Assembly (NCBI GenBank): GCA_963770505.1 | Contig: CAVYPR010000006.1 | Location: 806,001-870,000 of the forward strand | Length of the DNA stretch: 64,000 bases | DNA from: CAVYPR01 sp963770505 | GTDB lineage: Bacteria > Actinomycetota > Acidimicrobiia > Acidimicrobiales > RAAP-2 | Direction of reading: 5' to 3' | Shown here: positions 36,357 to 45,610 of the stretch, piece after piece | How the letters are laid out: each line of letters starts with the position of its first letter | Numbering within the stretch: position 1 is the first letter of the stretch | Notes under the pieces: generated by a model | Databases searched by the model: none | The model's input: the letters and a program-made list of their open reading frames with translations, nothing else | What the model was told of the DNA's origin: nothing | Translations under genes and position numbers: made by a program

Positions 36357-37883
36357 ATGGGAGCGGCGGACGCGACGGTGCTGGTCTCGACGACCGGTCT
36401 CCCTCCGGCGGCCCAGTACGCCATCGCCGGGGCGGCGTTGGTGGTGGTGGCCGCCGTGGCGGCCCTCCTCGGCCGGCGGGCCGGCCGGCGGGCGCTCAGC
36501 CAGCGGCTCATCGCCCTGGGGACCCGCCTGGGCATCGACCCGCCCCCCGACGACAGCGGGATCGAGACGGCCCTGGCCTACCTCGAGCAGGTGACGGGGG
36601 CGGCCACCCAGGCCGTGGCCGAGTCCAGCGCCGACGCCATCCGGCTGCGGCGGTCGCTCGACACCTTCCCCCAGGGTGTCGTCCTGTGCGACGAGAACGG
36701 CACCGTCATCTACCGCAACGCCAGGGCCAACGCCCTCATGACCAGCCGCCACGGTGACGCCCTGGCCGCCCAGGCGGTCACCGAGCTGCTCGAGGACGCC
36801 TGGCACGAGGGGACAGCCGAGCGCACCCTCGACCTCTACGGCCCCCCCCGCCGCACCCTCACGGTGCGGGCCCGGGTGATCGACGACGGGCGGCGGCCCC
36901 TCGGGGTGATCGCCATGATCGAGGACGTCTCCGAGCGCCGCCGGCTCGAGGAGATCCGCCGCGACTTCGTGGCCAACGTGAGCCACGAGCTGAAGACCCC
37001 CATGGGCGCGCTCGGCCTGCTGGCCGAGACGCTCATCTCCGAGCCCGACGTGGAGGTGGCGCAGCGGCTGGCCAGCCGCATCCACACCGAGGCCTTCCGG
37101 GTGAGCCGGATCATCGACGACCTCTTGGACTTGAGCCGGATCGAGTCCGAGGAGGCGCCGCCCCGGGACCCGGTACTGGTCAACCTGGTGATGGCCGAGG
37201 CCGTCGAGCGGGTGCGGGCCACGGCCGACCAGCGCGGCATCACCATCGCCCTGGTCGAGCCCGAGCCGCCGGTGGCCGTGCTGGGCGACCGGCGGCAGCT
37301 GGTCTCGGCCATGCACGCCCTGCTCGAGAACGCCGTCACCTACTCCTACGACAACAGCACGGTGGCCGTCTCGGGCACGGTGGTCCGCGGGCAGCCCCCG
37401 GGGGGCGACGACGGCGAGGAGGCCATGGTGCCGGTCGGGCAGTCCGGTGCGGTGGCCACCACCGCCACCGGGACCACCGCCGTCACCCACACCCAGCTCC
37501 CCGGCTTCGGCGAGGGCGCGCCGAACGGCAACGGTTCGGCGGTGCCCTATGACGACTCGGCACCGGCGCCTACCACCGACGCGGAGGCCGGGGAGCGCCG
37601 CGGGGCCGAACCGCCGGCGCGCCCGTCGACCCACGACACCGTCCGGCTGGCCGTGGCCGACCACGGCGTGGGCATTCCCGCCCGGGACCTCGAGCGGATC
37701 TTCGAGCGCTTCTACCGGGTCGACCACGGCCGCAGTCGCGACACCGGGGGCACCGGGCTCGGGCTGTCCATCGTCCGCCACGTGGCCAACAACCACCACG
37801 GGTGGGTGGACGTCGAGTCACGCGAGGGCGAGGGGTCGACGTTCACCCTCGTGCTGCCGGTCCACGCCGAGCACCTGCCGTGA
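36357..37883 (+). CDS. senX3: Sensor histidine kinase, SenX3-like
   Basis: 508 residues from ATG 36357. A single helix at about 20-38, a PAS-like module at 95-190, then FVANVSHELKTPMGALG with phospho-acceptor His near 210. N box ALLENAVTYSYDN, G1 box VADHGVGIP and GGTGLGLSIVRHVANNHHG complete the ATPase. The order and pairing with a RegX3-like regulator indicate a phosphate-type SenX3/RegX3 system. Between the N box and G1 box is an extra Gly/Ala/Pro/Thr-rich stretch of about 75 residues that is not part of the normal HATPase fold. Both flanks stay in frame. Confidence 0.88.
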   Translation: MGAADATVLVSTTGLPPAAQYAIAGAALVVVAAVAALLGRRAGRRALSQRLIALGTRLGIDPPPDDSGIETALAYLEQVTGAATQAVAESSADAIRLRRSLDTFPQGVVLCDENGTVIYRNARANALMTSRHGDALAAQAVTELLEDAWHEGTAERTLDLYGPPRRTLTVRARVIDDGRRPLGVIAMIEDVSERRRLEEIRRDFVANVSHELKTPMGALGLLAETLISEPDVEVAQRLASRIHTEAFRVSRIIDDLLDLSRIESEEAPPRDPVLVNLVMAEAVERVRATADQRGITIALVEPEPPVAVLGDRRQLVSAMHALLENAVTYSYDNSTVAVSGTVVRGQPPGGDDGEEAMVPVGQSGAVATTATGTTAVTHTQLPGFGEGAPNGNGSAVPYDDSAPAPTTDAEAGERRGAEPPARPSTHDTVRLAVADHGVGIPARDLERIFERFYRVDHGRSRDTGGTGLGLSIVRHVANNHHGWVDVESREGEGSTFTLVLPVHAEHLP

Positions 37884-37887
37884 GCCG

Positions 37888-38652
37888 ATGACCCCGCGCA
37901 ACGGCGCCCCCGGCGTCACCACCGACGGTCGCCCGGTCACCGTCCTTTTGGCCGAGGACGAGGAGTCCTTCGTCGACGCCCTCGTCGTCGGGCTGGGCCA
38001 CGAGGGGTTCAAGGTGACGGTGGCCCGCGACGGCCTCGAAGCCCTCCAGCTCTTCGACGAGACCAGCCCCGACATGGTGCTGCTGGACATGATGCTGCCC
38101 AAGCTCTCGGGGATCGACGTCTGCCGCGCCATCCGGGCGCGCTCGAACGTCCCCATCATCATGGTGACGGCCAAGGGGGCCGAGATCGACACCGTGGTCG
38201 CCCTCGAGGTCGGGGCCGACGACTACGTGACCAAGCCCTACCGCCTGCGCGAGCTGGTGGCCCGCATGCGCGCCGTGATGCGGCGCATCCCCGCCGCCGG
38301 CGCCGACCGTCGCGGCGGGGCGCACTCGGGCGCCGACGGGGAGGCTTCCCTCGAGGCGGGCAACGTCCGGGTCGACCTCGACCAGCGCAGGGTCTACGTG
38401 CGCGGCGAGGAGGTGCGGCTGCGGCGCAAGGAGTTCGAGCTGCTGCGGCTGCTGGTGGAGAACGCCGGGAGGGTGCTCACCCGCGACGTGCTCATCGACA
38501 GGGTGTGGGGCACCGACTACATCGGCGACACCAAGACGCTCGACGTGCACATCAAGCGGCTGCGGTCGCGTATCGAGGTCGACCCCTCGACCCCCAAGCT
38601 CATCACCACGGTCCGCGGCGTCGGGTACCGCTTCGACCCGGGATCCGACTGA
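37888..38652 (+). CDS. regX3: OmpR/PhoB-type response regulator, RegX3-like
   Basis: 254 residues from ATG 37888, four bases after the kinase stop. The receiver domain has acidic LLAEDEE, phospho-acceptor D67 in MVLLDMMLP, VTAKG and DDYVTKPYRLREL with the conserved Lys. The winged helix has LRRKEFELLRLLVENAG, RVLTRDVLIDRVWG and KTLDVHIKRLRSRIE. It should be phosphorylated by the adjacent SenX3-like kinase and act on phosphate-starvation type promoters; the actual regulon is not visible here. Confidence 0.92.
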   Translation: MTPRNGAPGVTTDGRPVTVLLAEDEESFVDALVVGLGHEGFKVTVARDGLEALQLFDETSPDMVLLDMMLPKLSGIDVCRAIRARSNVPIIMVTAKGAEIDTVVALEVGADDYVTKPYRLRELVARMRAVMRRIPAAGADRRGGAHSGADGEASLEAGNVRVDLDQRRVYVRGEEVRLRRKEFELLRLLVENAGRVLTRDVLIDRVWGTDYIGDTKTLDVHIKRLRSRIEVDPSTPKLITTVRGVGYRFDPGSD

Positions 38653-38689
38653 GCGCGGCCCCGGGGGCCGACGTGCCCCGTCGGCAATA

Positions 38690-39688
38690 ATGACCCCGGT
38701 GCGGGACCCGTTTCGCAGGGTGTGGGTCGGCCTCGGGGCACTGACCTTCGTGCTGGTGGCCGGCACGGTCGGTTACCTGGTGCTCGGCTTCGGCCTCCTC
38801 GACGCCGTCTACCAGACCGTCTCGACCGTGACCACGGTCGGCTTCAACAGCCCCCACGCCCTCACGACAGCCGGCAAGGCCTTCACCATCGTCCTCATCC
38901 TGTCGGGGGTGGGCACCGCCCTTTACACGTTCACGGCCGGCTTCGAGCTGCTGGTCGGGGGCCACATGCGCGAGCTCGTAAGGAGACGAAGGATGTCCCA
39001 CGACGTCGACCGGATGCGCCACCACGTCATCGTCTGCGGCTGGGGCCGCGTCGGTCGGGAGGTGGCCCGCTTCCTGGCCAACGCCGGGCGCGACGTGGTC
39101 GTCGTCGACCGCGACGCCGAACGGCTGTCCGAGGTTCCCTACCCCACCGTGGCGGGCGACGTGACCGACGACGCGGTCCTCCTCCGGGCCGGCATCGACC
39201 GGGCGGGCACCCTGGTGGCCGCCCTCGACACGGACTCGGACAACCTCTACGTCACGGTGTCCTGCCGGTCGATGCGCCCCGACCTGCAGATCATCGCCCG
39301 GGCCCGCAACGAGTCCTCCGAGCCCAAGCTGGTCCGGGCCGGGGCGGACCGGGTGGTGAATCCCCAGCAGCTGGGCGGGGACCGCATGGCCTCCTTCGTC
39401 GTCCACCCCCACGTGGTGGACTTCGTCGACGTCGTCATGCACGACGGCTCGCTCCAGTTCCGCCTGGGCGAGGTGCCCGTCTCGGAGGACTCGTCGCTGG
39501 CCGGCAATTCGCTGCGCTCGGCCCACCTGCGCGACCGCACGGGGGCGCTGGTGCTGGCCATCCGCAGGCCCGACGGGACCTTCCTCACCAACCCCTCGCC
39601 CGAGGCCGCCATCGAGGCCGGCGACGTCCTGATCAGCGTCGGGACCGAGGAGCAGCTCGACGCCCTGGCCGAGGTGACCGCCGGCTGA
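38690..39688 (+). CDS. Potassium channel with TrkA/RCK regulatory domain
   Basis: 332 residues. Two helices flank the pore element STVTTVGFNSPH (filter TTVGF, about 46-54), then VIVCGWGRVGREVARFL starts an RCK Rossmann domain near 113. AGDVTDDAVLLRAGIDRAGTLVAAL is the typical loop, and a C-terminal RCK_C subdomain ends the protein. It is a tetrameric ligand-gated ion channel, K+ being most likely. It lies 37 bases after regX3 on the same strand and may share its transcript. Confidence 0.88.
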   Translation: MTPVRDPFRRVWVGLGALTFVLVAGTVGYLVLGFGLLDAVYQTVSTVTTVGFNSPHALTTAGKAFTIVLILSGVGTALYTFTAGFELLVGGHMRELVRRRRMSHDVDRMRHHVIVCGWGRVGREVARFLANAGRDVVVVDRDAERLSEVPYPTVAGDVTDDAVLLRAGIDRAGTLVAALDTDSDNLYVTVSCRSMRPDLQIIARARNESSEPKLVRAGADRVVNPQQLGGDRMASFVVHPHVVDFVDVVMHDGSLQFRLGEVPVSEDSSLAGNSLRSAHLRDRTGALVLAIRRPDGTFLTNPSPEAAIEAGDVLISVGTEEQLDALAEVTAG

Positions 39689-39721
39689 GCACGACGACGT
39701 GGTGCGAACCGCCCCACCCGT

Positions 39722-41023
39722 TCAGGGGGCGGGCACCACCGTCGACCCCAGCCACGGCGCCAGGCACTCGGGGAACCGGACCGAGCCGTCGGGCTGGCGG
39801 CCGGTCTCGACGAGGGCCGCCCAGATGCGGGCCCAGGCCAGGGCCGAGCCGTTGAGGGTGTGCACCAGAACCGGCGAGCCGCCACCGGCGGGGCGGTAGC
39901 GGATGTTGGCCCGCCGGGCCTGGTAGTCGCGGAACCAGCTGACCGAGGAGACCTCCAGCCACCGGTCACACCCCGGGGAGTACACCTCGAGGTCGAAGGT
40001 GCGGGCCGACGAGGCGCCCAGGTCCCCGCAGCACAGGTCCAGCACGCGGTAGCGCAGCGAGAGGGCCCGCAGCAGCCCCTCGGCCCGGGCCAGGATGTCG
40101 GCGTGGACGGCCGGGGCCTGCTCGGCCGTGGCGTAGGCGAACAGCTCGACCTTCTCGAACTCGTGGACCCGCAGGAGGCCCCTGGTGTCGCGCCCGGCGG
40201 CGCCGGCCTCGCGGCGGAAGCACTGCGACACCGCCGTCAGGCGCACCGGGAGGACGGCCTCGTCGAGGATCTCGTCGCGGTGCATCGAGGTGAGCGGCAC
40301 CTCGGCCGTCGGGATGGCCCACAGGTCGTCGCGCTCGACGTGGTAGGCGTCGTCGGAGAACTTGGGCAGGTGGCCGGTCGAGGTCATGGTCTCGGTGAGG
40401 ACCAGGGTGGGCGGCCGCACCTCCTCGTAGGCGTCGGCGTGGCGTTCGAGGGCGAACGAGGTGAGCGCCCGCAGCAGCCGGGCCCCGGCCCCGCGGTAGA
40501 GGGGGAACATCGAGCCGGCCAGCCGGGCGCCGCGGGCCATGTCGAGCAGGCCGAGGGTCTCGCCCACCTCCCAGTGGGGCACCCGCTGGTGGTCGGCGGG
40601 GACGGGGGCCTCCTGGCCCTCCTCGGCGCCCGGCCACCACTCCCGCACCACCACGTTGTCCTCGGGTCCCGCCCCGTCGGGCGCCTCCTCCGACGGCAGG
40701 TTGGGCAGGTAGAGGAGGGCCGTGCGCACCTGCTCGCCCAGGTCGTCGGCCGCAACGGCCGCCGTTCGCTCGTCGGCCCCGAGCCGGCGGCTCTCTCCGG
40801 CCAGTTCCTCGGCGCGTGCACCGTCCCCGGCCTTGCGGGCCTCGCCCACCTGCCGGGAGATCGCCTTCACCTCGGCCCGCAGCGACTCCTGCCGGGCCAG
40901 GGCGGCGCGGTGCGAAGCGTCGAGGGCGCACAGCCGGTCGACCTCGGCCGGCTCGATGCCCCGCCGAGAGAGGGCGGTCTTCACCGCACCCGGGTCGTCG
41001 CGCAGCGCTCGGATGTCGATCAT
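39722..41023 (-). CDS. serS: Seryl-tRNA synthetase
   Basis: 433 residues. The N-terminal coiled-coil arm begins MIDIRALRDDPGAVKTAL and ends near residue 100. The class II core shows motif 1 near ALLRALTSFAL, motif 2 TAVSQCFRREAGAAGRDTRGLLRVHEFEKVE and motif 3 NGSALAWARIW. It charges tRNA-Ser in the cytoplasm. It is divergent from the ABC exporter, with 28 bases between starts. Confidence 0.97.
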   Translation of the reverse strand: MIDIRALRDDPGAVKTALSRRGIEPAEVDRLCALDASHRAALARQESLRAEVKAISRQVGEARKAGDGARAEELAGESRRLGADERTAAVAADDLGEQVRTALLYLPNLPSEEAPDGAGPEDNVVVREWWPGAEEGQEAPVPADHQRVPHWEVGETLGLLDMARGARLAGSMFPLYRGAGARLLRALTSFALERHADAYEEVRPPTLVLTETMTSTGHLPKFSDDAYHVERDDLWAIPTAEVPLTSMHRDEILDEAVLPVRLTAVSQCFRREAGAAGRDTRGLLRVHEFEKVELFAYATAEQAPAVHADILARAEGLLRALSLRYRVLDLCCGDLGASSARTFDLEVYSPGCDRWLEVSSVSWFRDYQARRANIRYRPAGGGSPVLVHTLNGSALAWARIWAALVETGRQPDGSVRFPECLAPWLGSTVVPAP

Positions 41024-41051
41024 TCCGGCGCCAACGGTAGCGTGCAGCCCG

Positions 41052-42046
41052 ATGCCGGCCCGCCCGACCAGCCCGCTCCTCCCGGCGGGCGCCCCGGCGG
41101 TCGAGGTCGAGGGGTTGGTCGTCCGCTACGGGGCCACCACCGCGGTCGACGGGTTGTCGCTCCACGCCTCGGCCGGCGAGGTGCTGGCCATTCTCGGCCC
41201 CAACGGTGCGGGGAAGACCTCCACCGTCGAGACCCTCGAGGGCTACCGCCGGGCGGCGGCGGGCCGGGTGCGCGTCCTGGGCCTCGACCCGGGGAGCGAC
41301 CACCGGGCGCTGGCGCCCCGGGTGGGGGTGATGCTCCAGCGCGGCGGGATCTATCCCATGCTCGGGCCCCGCCGGGTGCTCGACCTGTTCGCCTCCTACT
41401 ACGACGACCCCGAGGACGTGGCCGGCCTGCTCGACCTGGTGTCGCTGACCCGGGTGTCGGCCACCCCCTGGCGCCACCTCTCGGGGGGCGAGCAGCAGCG
41501 GCTCTCCCTGGCCCTGGCCCTGGTGGGCCGGCCCGAGGTGGTCTTCTTGGACGAGCCGACGGCCGGCGTCGACCCCGAGGGGCGGCTCTCGGTGCGCGAC
41601 GTGGTGGCCGGCCTGGCCGGGCGCGGGGTGTGCGTGGTGCTCACCACCCACGAGCTGGCCGAGGCCGAGCGCATGGCCGACCGGGTGGTGATCGTCCGCC
41701 GCGGGCGGGCCGTGGCCCAGGGGACCCCGGCCGCCCTCGCCGCCGGCGAGGGGGGGAGGGGGCCACGGTCTCCTTCGGCGCCCCGGCCGGCCTCGACGTG
41801 GCCGCCCTCGGCGCCGAGCTCGGGGCGGTCGTCACCGAGGGACCTCCCGGCCGCTACCGGGTCGCCGCCGCCGCCTCCCCGTCGCTCACGGCGCGCCTGG
41901 CCGCCTGGTTGGCCGGGCGCGACGCCACCCTCACCGACCTGCGCGCCGGCCGGTCGCTCGAAGAGGCCTACCTGGCGGCGGTCGGCGAACCGCCCGAGAA
42001 CGGCGAGGACGGCCCGGCCACCGAGGACCCCGAGGCCGAGCGGTGA
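41052..42046 (+). CDS. ABC exporter ATP-binding protein, interrupted by a -1 frame change
   Basis: ATG 41052 opens a frame with Walker A GPNGAGKTS, signature LSGGEQQ and Walker B VVFLDEP, reading to about 41750. The C-terminal part (VSFGAPAGLDVAAL through EEAYLAAVGEPPENG) continues in the -1 frame and ends at 42046, overlapping the permease start by four bases. The shift falls at seven consecutive G (41750-41756). One extra G would restore a single protein of about 331 residues. The gene is therefore probably intact. The arrangement beside heme-A genes resembles the mycobacterial Rv1456c-Rv1458c exporter locus. Confidence 0.85.
41750..41756 (+). other. G7 tract at the frame change in the ABC ATPase gene
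   Basis: Seven G (first base G of GAG plus six) where the zero frame must shift by -1 to continue the protein. Either a one-base homopolymer under-call or, less likely, a slippery site. Confidence 0.7.
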
Positions 42047-42783
42047 GGCCCCTGGCGGCCCAGGTGCGGGCCGAGACCTGGATGACGCTGCGGCGGGGGG
42101 AGACGCTGCTCCTCACGATCGGGATCCCGGTCGTCTTCCTGGTCTTCTTCTCGACGGTCCACGTGCTGCCGACCGGGACCACCGAGCCGGTCTCGTTCCT
42201 CGTCCCCGGGATCCTCTCGCTGGCCATCATGTCGACGGCGATGGTCTCCCTCGGGATCGCCACCGGGTTCGAGCGCGGCTACGGGGTGCTGAAGCGGCTC
42301 GGGGCGACGCCTCTGGGCCGGCCCCGGCTCCTCGGGGCGAAGCTCTCGACGGTGCTGCTGGTCGAGGTGGTCCAGGCGGCCGTGCTGGTGCCGGTCGGCT
42401 ACGCCCTCGGGTGGCACCCGGGGGGAACGGGCAGCACCGGGCCGGCCGTGGGCGAGGCCCTGGCCGTGGCCCTGCTGGCCACCGTCGCCTTCGGCGGCAT
42501 CGGCCTGCTCATGGCCGGCGTCCTGCGGGCGGAGGTGAACCTGGCGGCGTGCAACGGCCTCTACCTGGTCCTGCTCCTGTTGGGCGGGATGGTGGTGCCG
42601 GTGGACAAGCTCCCCGGCCCCCTGCAGGCCTTCGCCCGGGCGCTCCCGGCGGCCGCCCTCTCCGACGGCCTGCACGCCGCCCTGGGGACCGGGACGCCGG
42701 TGCCGACGCGGTCGTGGCTGGTGCTGGCCGCCTGGGCCGTGGCGGCACCGATCGCCGCGGCGCTCACCTTCCGCTGGGAGTGA
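42043..42783 (+). CDS. ABC-2 type exporter permease
   Basis: 246 residues from GTG 42043. About six membrane segments, the first near 20-38; the signature RGYGVLKRLGATPLGRPRLLGAK after the second helix is that of ABC-2 permeases. Translationally coupled to the ATPase by GTGA overlap. Its partner position next to CtaA/CtaB genes is conserved in actinobacteria. Substrate unknown. Confidence 0.88.
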   Translation: MRPLAAQVRAETWMTLRRGETLLLTIGIPVVFLVFFSTVHVLPTGTTEPVSFLVPGILSLAIMSTAMVSLGIATGFERGYGVLKRLGATPLGRPRLLGAKLSTVLLVEVVQAAVLVPVGYALGWHPGGTGSTGPAVGEALAVALLATVAFGGIGLLMAGVLRAEVNLAACNGLYLVLLLLGGMVVPVDKLPGPLQAFARALPAAALSDGLHAALGTGTPVPTRSWLVLAAWAVAAPIAAALTFRWE

Positions 42784-42810
42784 GGACGCCGCGCCGGAGC
42801 GGGCGGCCGC

Positions 42811-43515
42811 TCAGCCCCCTGTCAGGAGCCGCTGCTGCCACTGGACCAGCTGCGCCGGGGTGAGCGCGCCGTAGTGGATGGCGGCGATCGAGCCGTCGCC
42901 GTTCACGAAGACCGCCTCGGGGAGGCCGGTGAAGTAGAAGAGCCCCTCGGTGACTGTGTAGCGCCGGTCGGCGCCGACCGGGAAGGTCACGCCCGAGCTG
43001 TGCACGAACCGGAGGGCCGCCGCGCTCGCGTCGTCGCCGTCGACCCCCACGAGGGCCACCCGGGCCAGCCGGCTCCGGGCGACCTGCTGGGAGTGGTAGG
43101 TGGCGGCCAGGGCCGGGATCTCCTTCTGGCAGGGCCCGCACCAGCTGGCGAAGAAGAGGAGCACGGCCGGCCGGCCATGGCCCCCGCCGTCGGTCGGCAC
43201 CCCCACCACCGGCCCGCCGCCCAGGCGGGGCACGGTGAAGGTCGGCACCGGATCGCCGGCCTCGGGCCGGCCCGGGGAGGAGCGGGTCCCCACCCCGGTG
43301 AACAGGCCGATGGCCAGGGCGGCGGCCAGCACCACCCCGAGCAGGAGGAAGACCGGGCGCGGCCGCCGCGGGCCTCCCGGGGGCCCGCCGCCGGCGCCGT
43401 CACCGGCACCCGGTGTCCCTGCGCCGCCGTCCCCGCTGGCGGGGGGGTCGGGGTCGAGCGCGGCCACCGGGCTCTGGACGTCGCCGGGAGGTGTGCCGGC
43501 CCCCGCCCCGGGCAT
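42811..43515 (-). CDS. TlpA/ResA-like membrane-anchored thioredoxin
   Basis: 234 residues from ATG 43515 (overlapping the ctaB stop by four bases). A Gly/Pro-rich cytoplasmic N-terminus of about 50 residues leads to one helix (VFLLLGVVLAAALAIGLF, 55-72). A periplasmic-side thioredoxin fold has FFASWCGPCQKEIP (Cys at 126 and 129) and cis-Pro in TGLPEAVFV. It would reduce disulfides or supply electrons for copper insertion into cytochrome oxidase or for cytochrome c maturation; the ctaB/ctaA neighbours favour the oxidase. Confidence 0.85.
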   Translation of the reverse strand: MPGAGAGTPPGDVQSPVAALDPDPPASGDGGAGTPGAGDGAGGGPPGGPRRPRPVFLLLGVVLAAALAIGLFTGVGTRSSPGRPEAGDPVPTFTVPRLGGGPVVGVPTDGGGHGRPAVLLFFASWCGPCQKEIPALAATYHSQQVARSRLARVALVGVDGDDASAAALRFVHSSGVTFPVGADRRYTVTEGLFYFTGLPEAVFVNGDGSIAAIHYGALTPAQLVQWQQRLLTGG

Positions 43516-44483
43516 CAGCGGTACCGGACGAGGACGTCGACGGCCATGACGACGAAGAGCAGGGTGAGGTAGGTGATCGAGTACGTGAACAGCCGCATGG
43601 CGTCGGCGCCGGAGGCCTGGTCCCGGCGCGCCCGGTCCCACAGCCGCGCCGCCATGGCGATGTACACCGCTCCCAGCACGGCCGCCGTCAGGGTGTAGAG
43701 GAGCCCCATGCCGGCCACCGGGGCGAAGAGGAGGGTCACCGCCACCAGCACGACCGTGTAGGCGAGGATCTGCCCGGTGGTCCGACGCATGGAGGCCACC
43801 ACCGGCAGCATCGGCACGTCAGCCGCCCGGTAGTCGTCGCGGTAGCGGACGGCCAGGGCCCAGAAGTGCGGCGGGGTCCAGATGAAGATGATGGCGAAGA
43901 GGACCACCGGGGTCCACGACAGCGAGCCGGTCACCGCCGCCCATCCCACCAGCACCGGTACGGCGCCGGCCGCCCCCCCGATCACGATGTTCTGCGAGGA
44001 GCGCCGCTTGAGCCACAGCGTGTAGACGAAGACGTAGAAGGCGGTGGCCGACACGGCGAGGACCGCCGAGAGCAGGTTGACGGCCAGCCACAGCTCCAAG
44101 AAGGCGGCCACCTCCAGGCTCAGGGCGAAGGTCAGCGCGGCCCGGGGGGTGACGGCCCCGGTGACCAGCGGGCGCCGGCGGGTCCGGTGCATCAGGCGGT
44201 CGATGTCCCGGTCGACGAACATGTTGATGGCGTTGGCCCCCCCGGCCGCCAGGGCGCCGCCCACCAGGGTGGCCACCACCAGCCCCAGCGGGGGCAGGCC
44301 GCGCTCGGCCACCACCATGGTGGGCAGGGTGGTGACCAGCAGGAGCTCGATGATGCGCGGCTTGGTCAGGGCCACGTACGCGCCGAGACGCGCCCCACCT
44401 GCCCGGACGCCGCGCGAGCGCGGGGGCCTGGATTGCCATCGCCCAGAGCCTACGGTCCACGCCGTCGCCGGACCAGACGGCAC
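43515..44483 (-). CDS. ctaB: Protoheme IX farnesyltransferase (heme O synthase)
   Basis: 322 residues, UbiA fold with about eight helices. The prenyl-diphosphate motif NMFVDRDIDRLMHRTRRRP and the second acidic region around YRDDYRAADVPMLP are diagnostic of Cox10/CtaB. LTKPRIIELLLVTTLPTM is the opening family block. It makes heme O from heme B and farnesyl diphosphate in the membrane. It is divergent from ctaA with about 47 bases between starts. Confidence 0.95.
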   Translation of the reverse strand: MPSGPATAWTVGSGRWQSRPPRSRGVRAGGARLGAYVALTKPRIIELLLVTTLPTMVVAERGLPPLGLVVATLVGGALAAGGANAINMFVDRDIDRLMHRTRRRPLVTGAVTPRAALTFALSLEVAAFLELWLAVNLLSAVLAVSATAFYVFVYTLWLKRRSSQNIVIGGAAGAVPVLVGWAAVTGSLSWTPVVLFAIIFIWTPPHFWALAVRYRDDYRAADVPMLPVVASMRRTTGQILAYTVVLVAVTLLFAPVAGMGLLYTLTAAVLGAVYIAMAARLWDRARRDQASGADAMRLFTYSITYLTLLFVVMAVDVLVRYR

Positions 44484-44530
44484 CGACGCCCACCGGGGGG
44501 CTCGGGCGGGCCCCGGTACGATTGACCGGA

Positions 44531-45577
44531 GTGTCCGGACCCAGCCCCACCCCCCACACCGGCCGGGCGTCCCGCCTGCCCACCGTCTCGGCTGCCTGGT
44601 TCCGACGCCTCTGCGTGGCCTCTCTCGTCATGGTCTCGCTGATCGTGGTGACCGGGGCGGCCGTGCGGCTCACCGGCTCGGGGCTCGGCTGCTCGGACTG
44701 GCCGGACTGCACCCGGGGCCACCTGACCCCGCCCCTCCAGTTCCACTCCCTGGTGGAGTTCGGCAACCGCATGGTCACCGTGGTGCTCACCGTCGTGGTG
44801 GCCGCCACCGTGGTGGCCGCCTGGCGCCGACGGCCCTTCCGCCGGGACCTCGTCTGGCTCTCCCTCGGCCTGGTGGCCGGGGTGGTGCTCCAGGCCGTGA
44901 TGGGCGGCATCGTCGTCTACACCAAGCTCAACCCGTACCTGGTGATGGTGCACTTCATGGCCTCGATGCCGCTCGTGGTCGACGCCGTCGTGCTCCTGCA
45001 CCGCTCCGGTCGGGACTACTCGCCGGGATCGGGGCGCCTCCAGGTGCCCCGGCCGGTCCTCCTCCTCGTGAGGGGAACCCTCGTGCTGCTCACGTTGGTG
45101 CTGGCGGCGGGGACCGCCACCACCGGGGCCGGGCCCCACGCCGGCTCGGCCCAGGGCCAGGTCGCCGCCAAGCGCCTCCCCGTGGCGCTGCGCGACATGG
45201 CCGAGCTCCACTCCACCCTGGCCGTCCTCCTCGTGGGCGTCACCCTCGCCCTGGCCGTGGCCCTGCACGCCATGGACGTGCCCGAACGCGTCCGGAGGGC
45301 GGCGAGGATCCTCGTGATCGTCCTGGTGGCCCAGGCGGGGATCGGCTACACGCAGTACTTCACCCACCTGCCGGCGGGGCTGGTCGAGCTCCACGTGCTG
45401 GGGGCCACGGCCCTCGTCATCGGCTTCACCCAGTTCTTCCTGGCCCTCACCTACCACGCCCCCGAACCGGCCCCCGCCTCGGCAGATGCGCCGGTGGCAC
45501 GGCAGACAACGGGCGGCGAGCCCCGCCCGATGCGGGTGGCCCCGCCCGAGGACAGCGCGGCCCTGAGCGGCCGATAG
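44531..45577 (+). CDS. ctaA: Heme A synthase, CtaA/Cox15 family
   Basis: About 348 residues; the start is GTG 44531 (the frame also opens at TTG 44522). Eight helices in two similar halves. The first extracytoplasmic loop contains GLGCSDWPDC with the redox Cys pair, and later histidines such as VEFGNRM, VHFMASM, ELHSTLAV and ELHVLGA bind the two hemes. It converts heme O to heme A, the cofactor of aa3 oxidases. It forms the expected set with ctaB. Confidence 0.93.
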   Translation: MSGPSPTPHTGRASRLPTVSAAWFRRLCVASLVMVSLIVVTGAAVRLTGSGLGCSDWPDCTRGHLTPPLQFHSLVEFGNRMVTVVLTVVVAATVVAAWRRRPFRRDLVWLSLGLVAGVVLQAVMGGIVVYTKLNPYLVMVHFMASMPLVVDAVVLLHRSGRDYSPGSGRLQVPRPVLLLVRGTLVLLTLVLAAGTATTGAGPHAGSAQGQVAAKRLPVALRDMAELHSTLAVLLVGVTLALAVALHAMDVPERVRRAARILVIVLVAQAGIGYTQYFTHLPAGLVELHVLGATALVIGFTQFFLALTYHAPEPAPASADAPVARQTTGGEPRPMRVAPPEDSAALSGR

Positions 45578-45610
45578 CTGGCAGAATGCCGTGGGCCGGC
45601 GAGGCCCGCC

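Noticed and set aside
36357..37883. SenX3 insertion as a frameshift artefact
   Set aside because: Conserved boxes before and after the insertion are in the same frame, so no frame change is needed.
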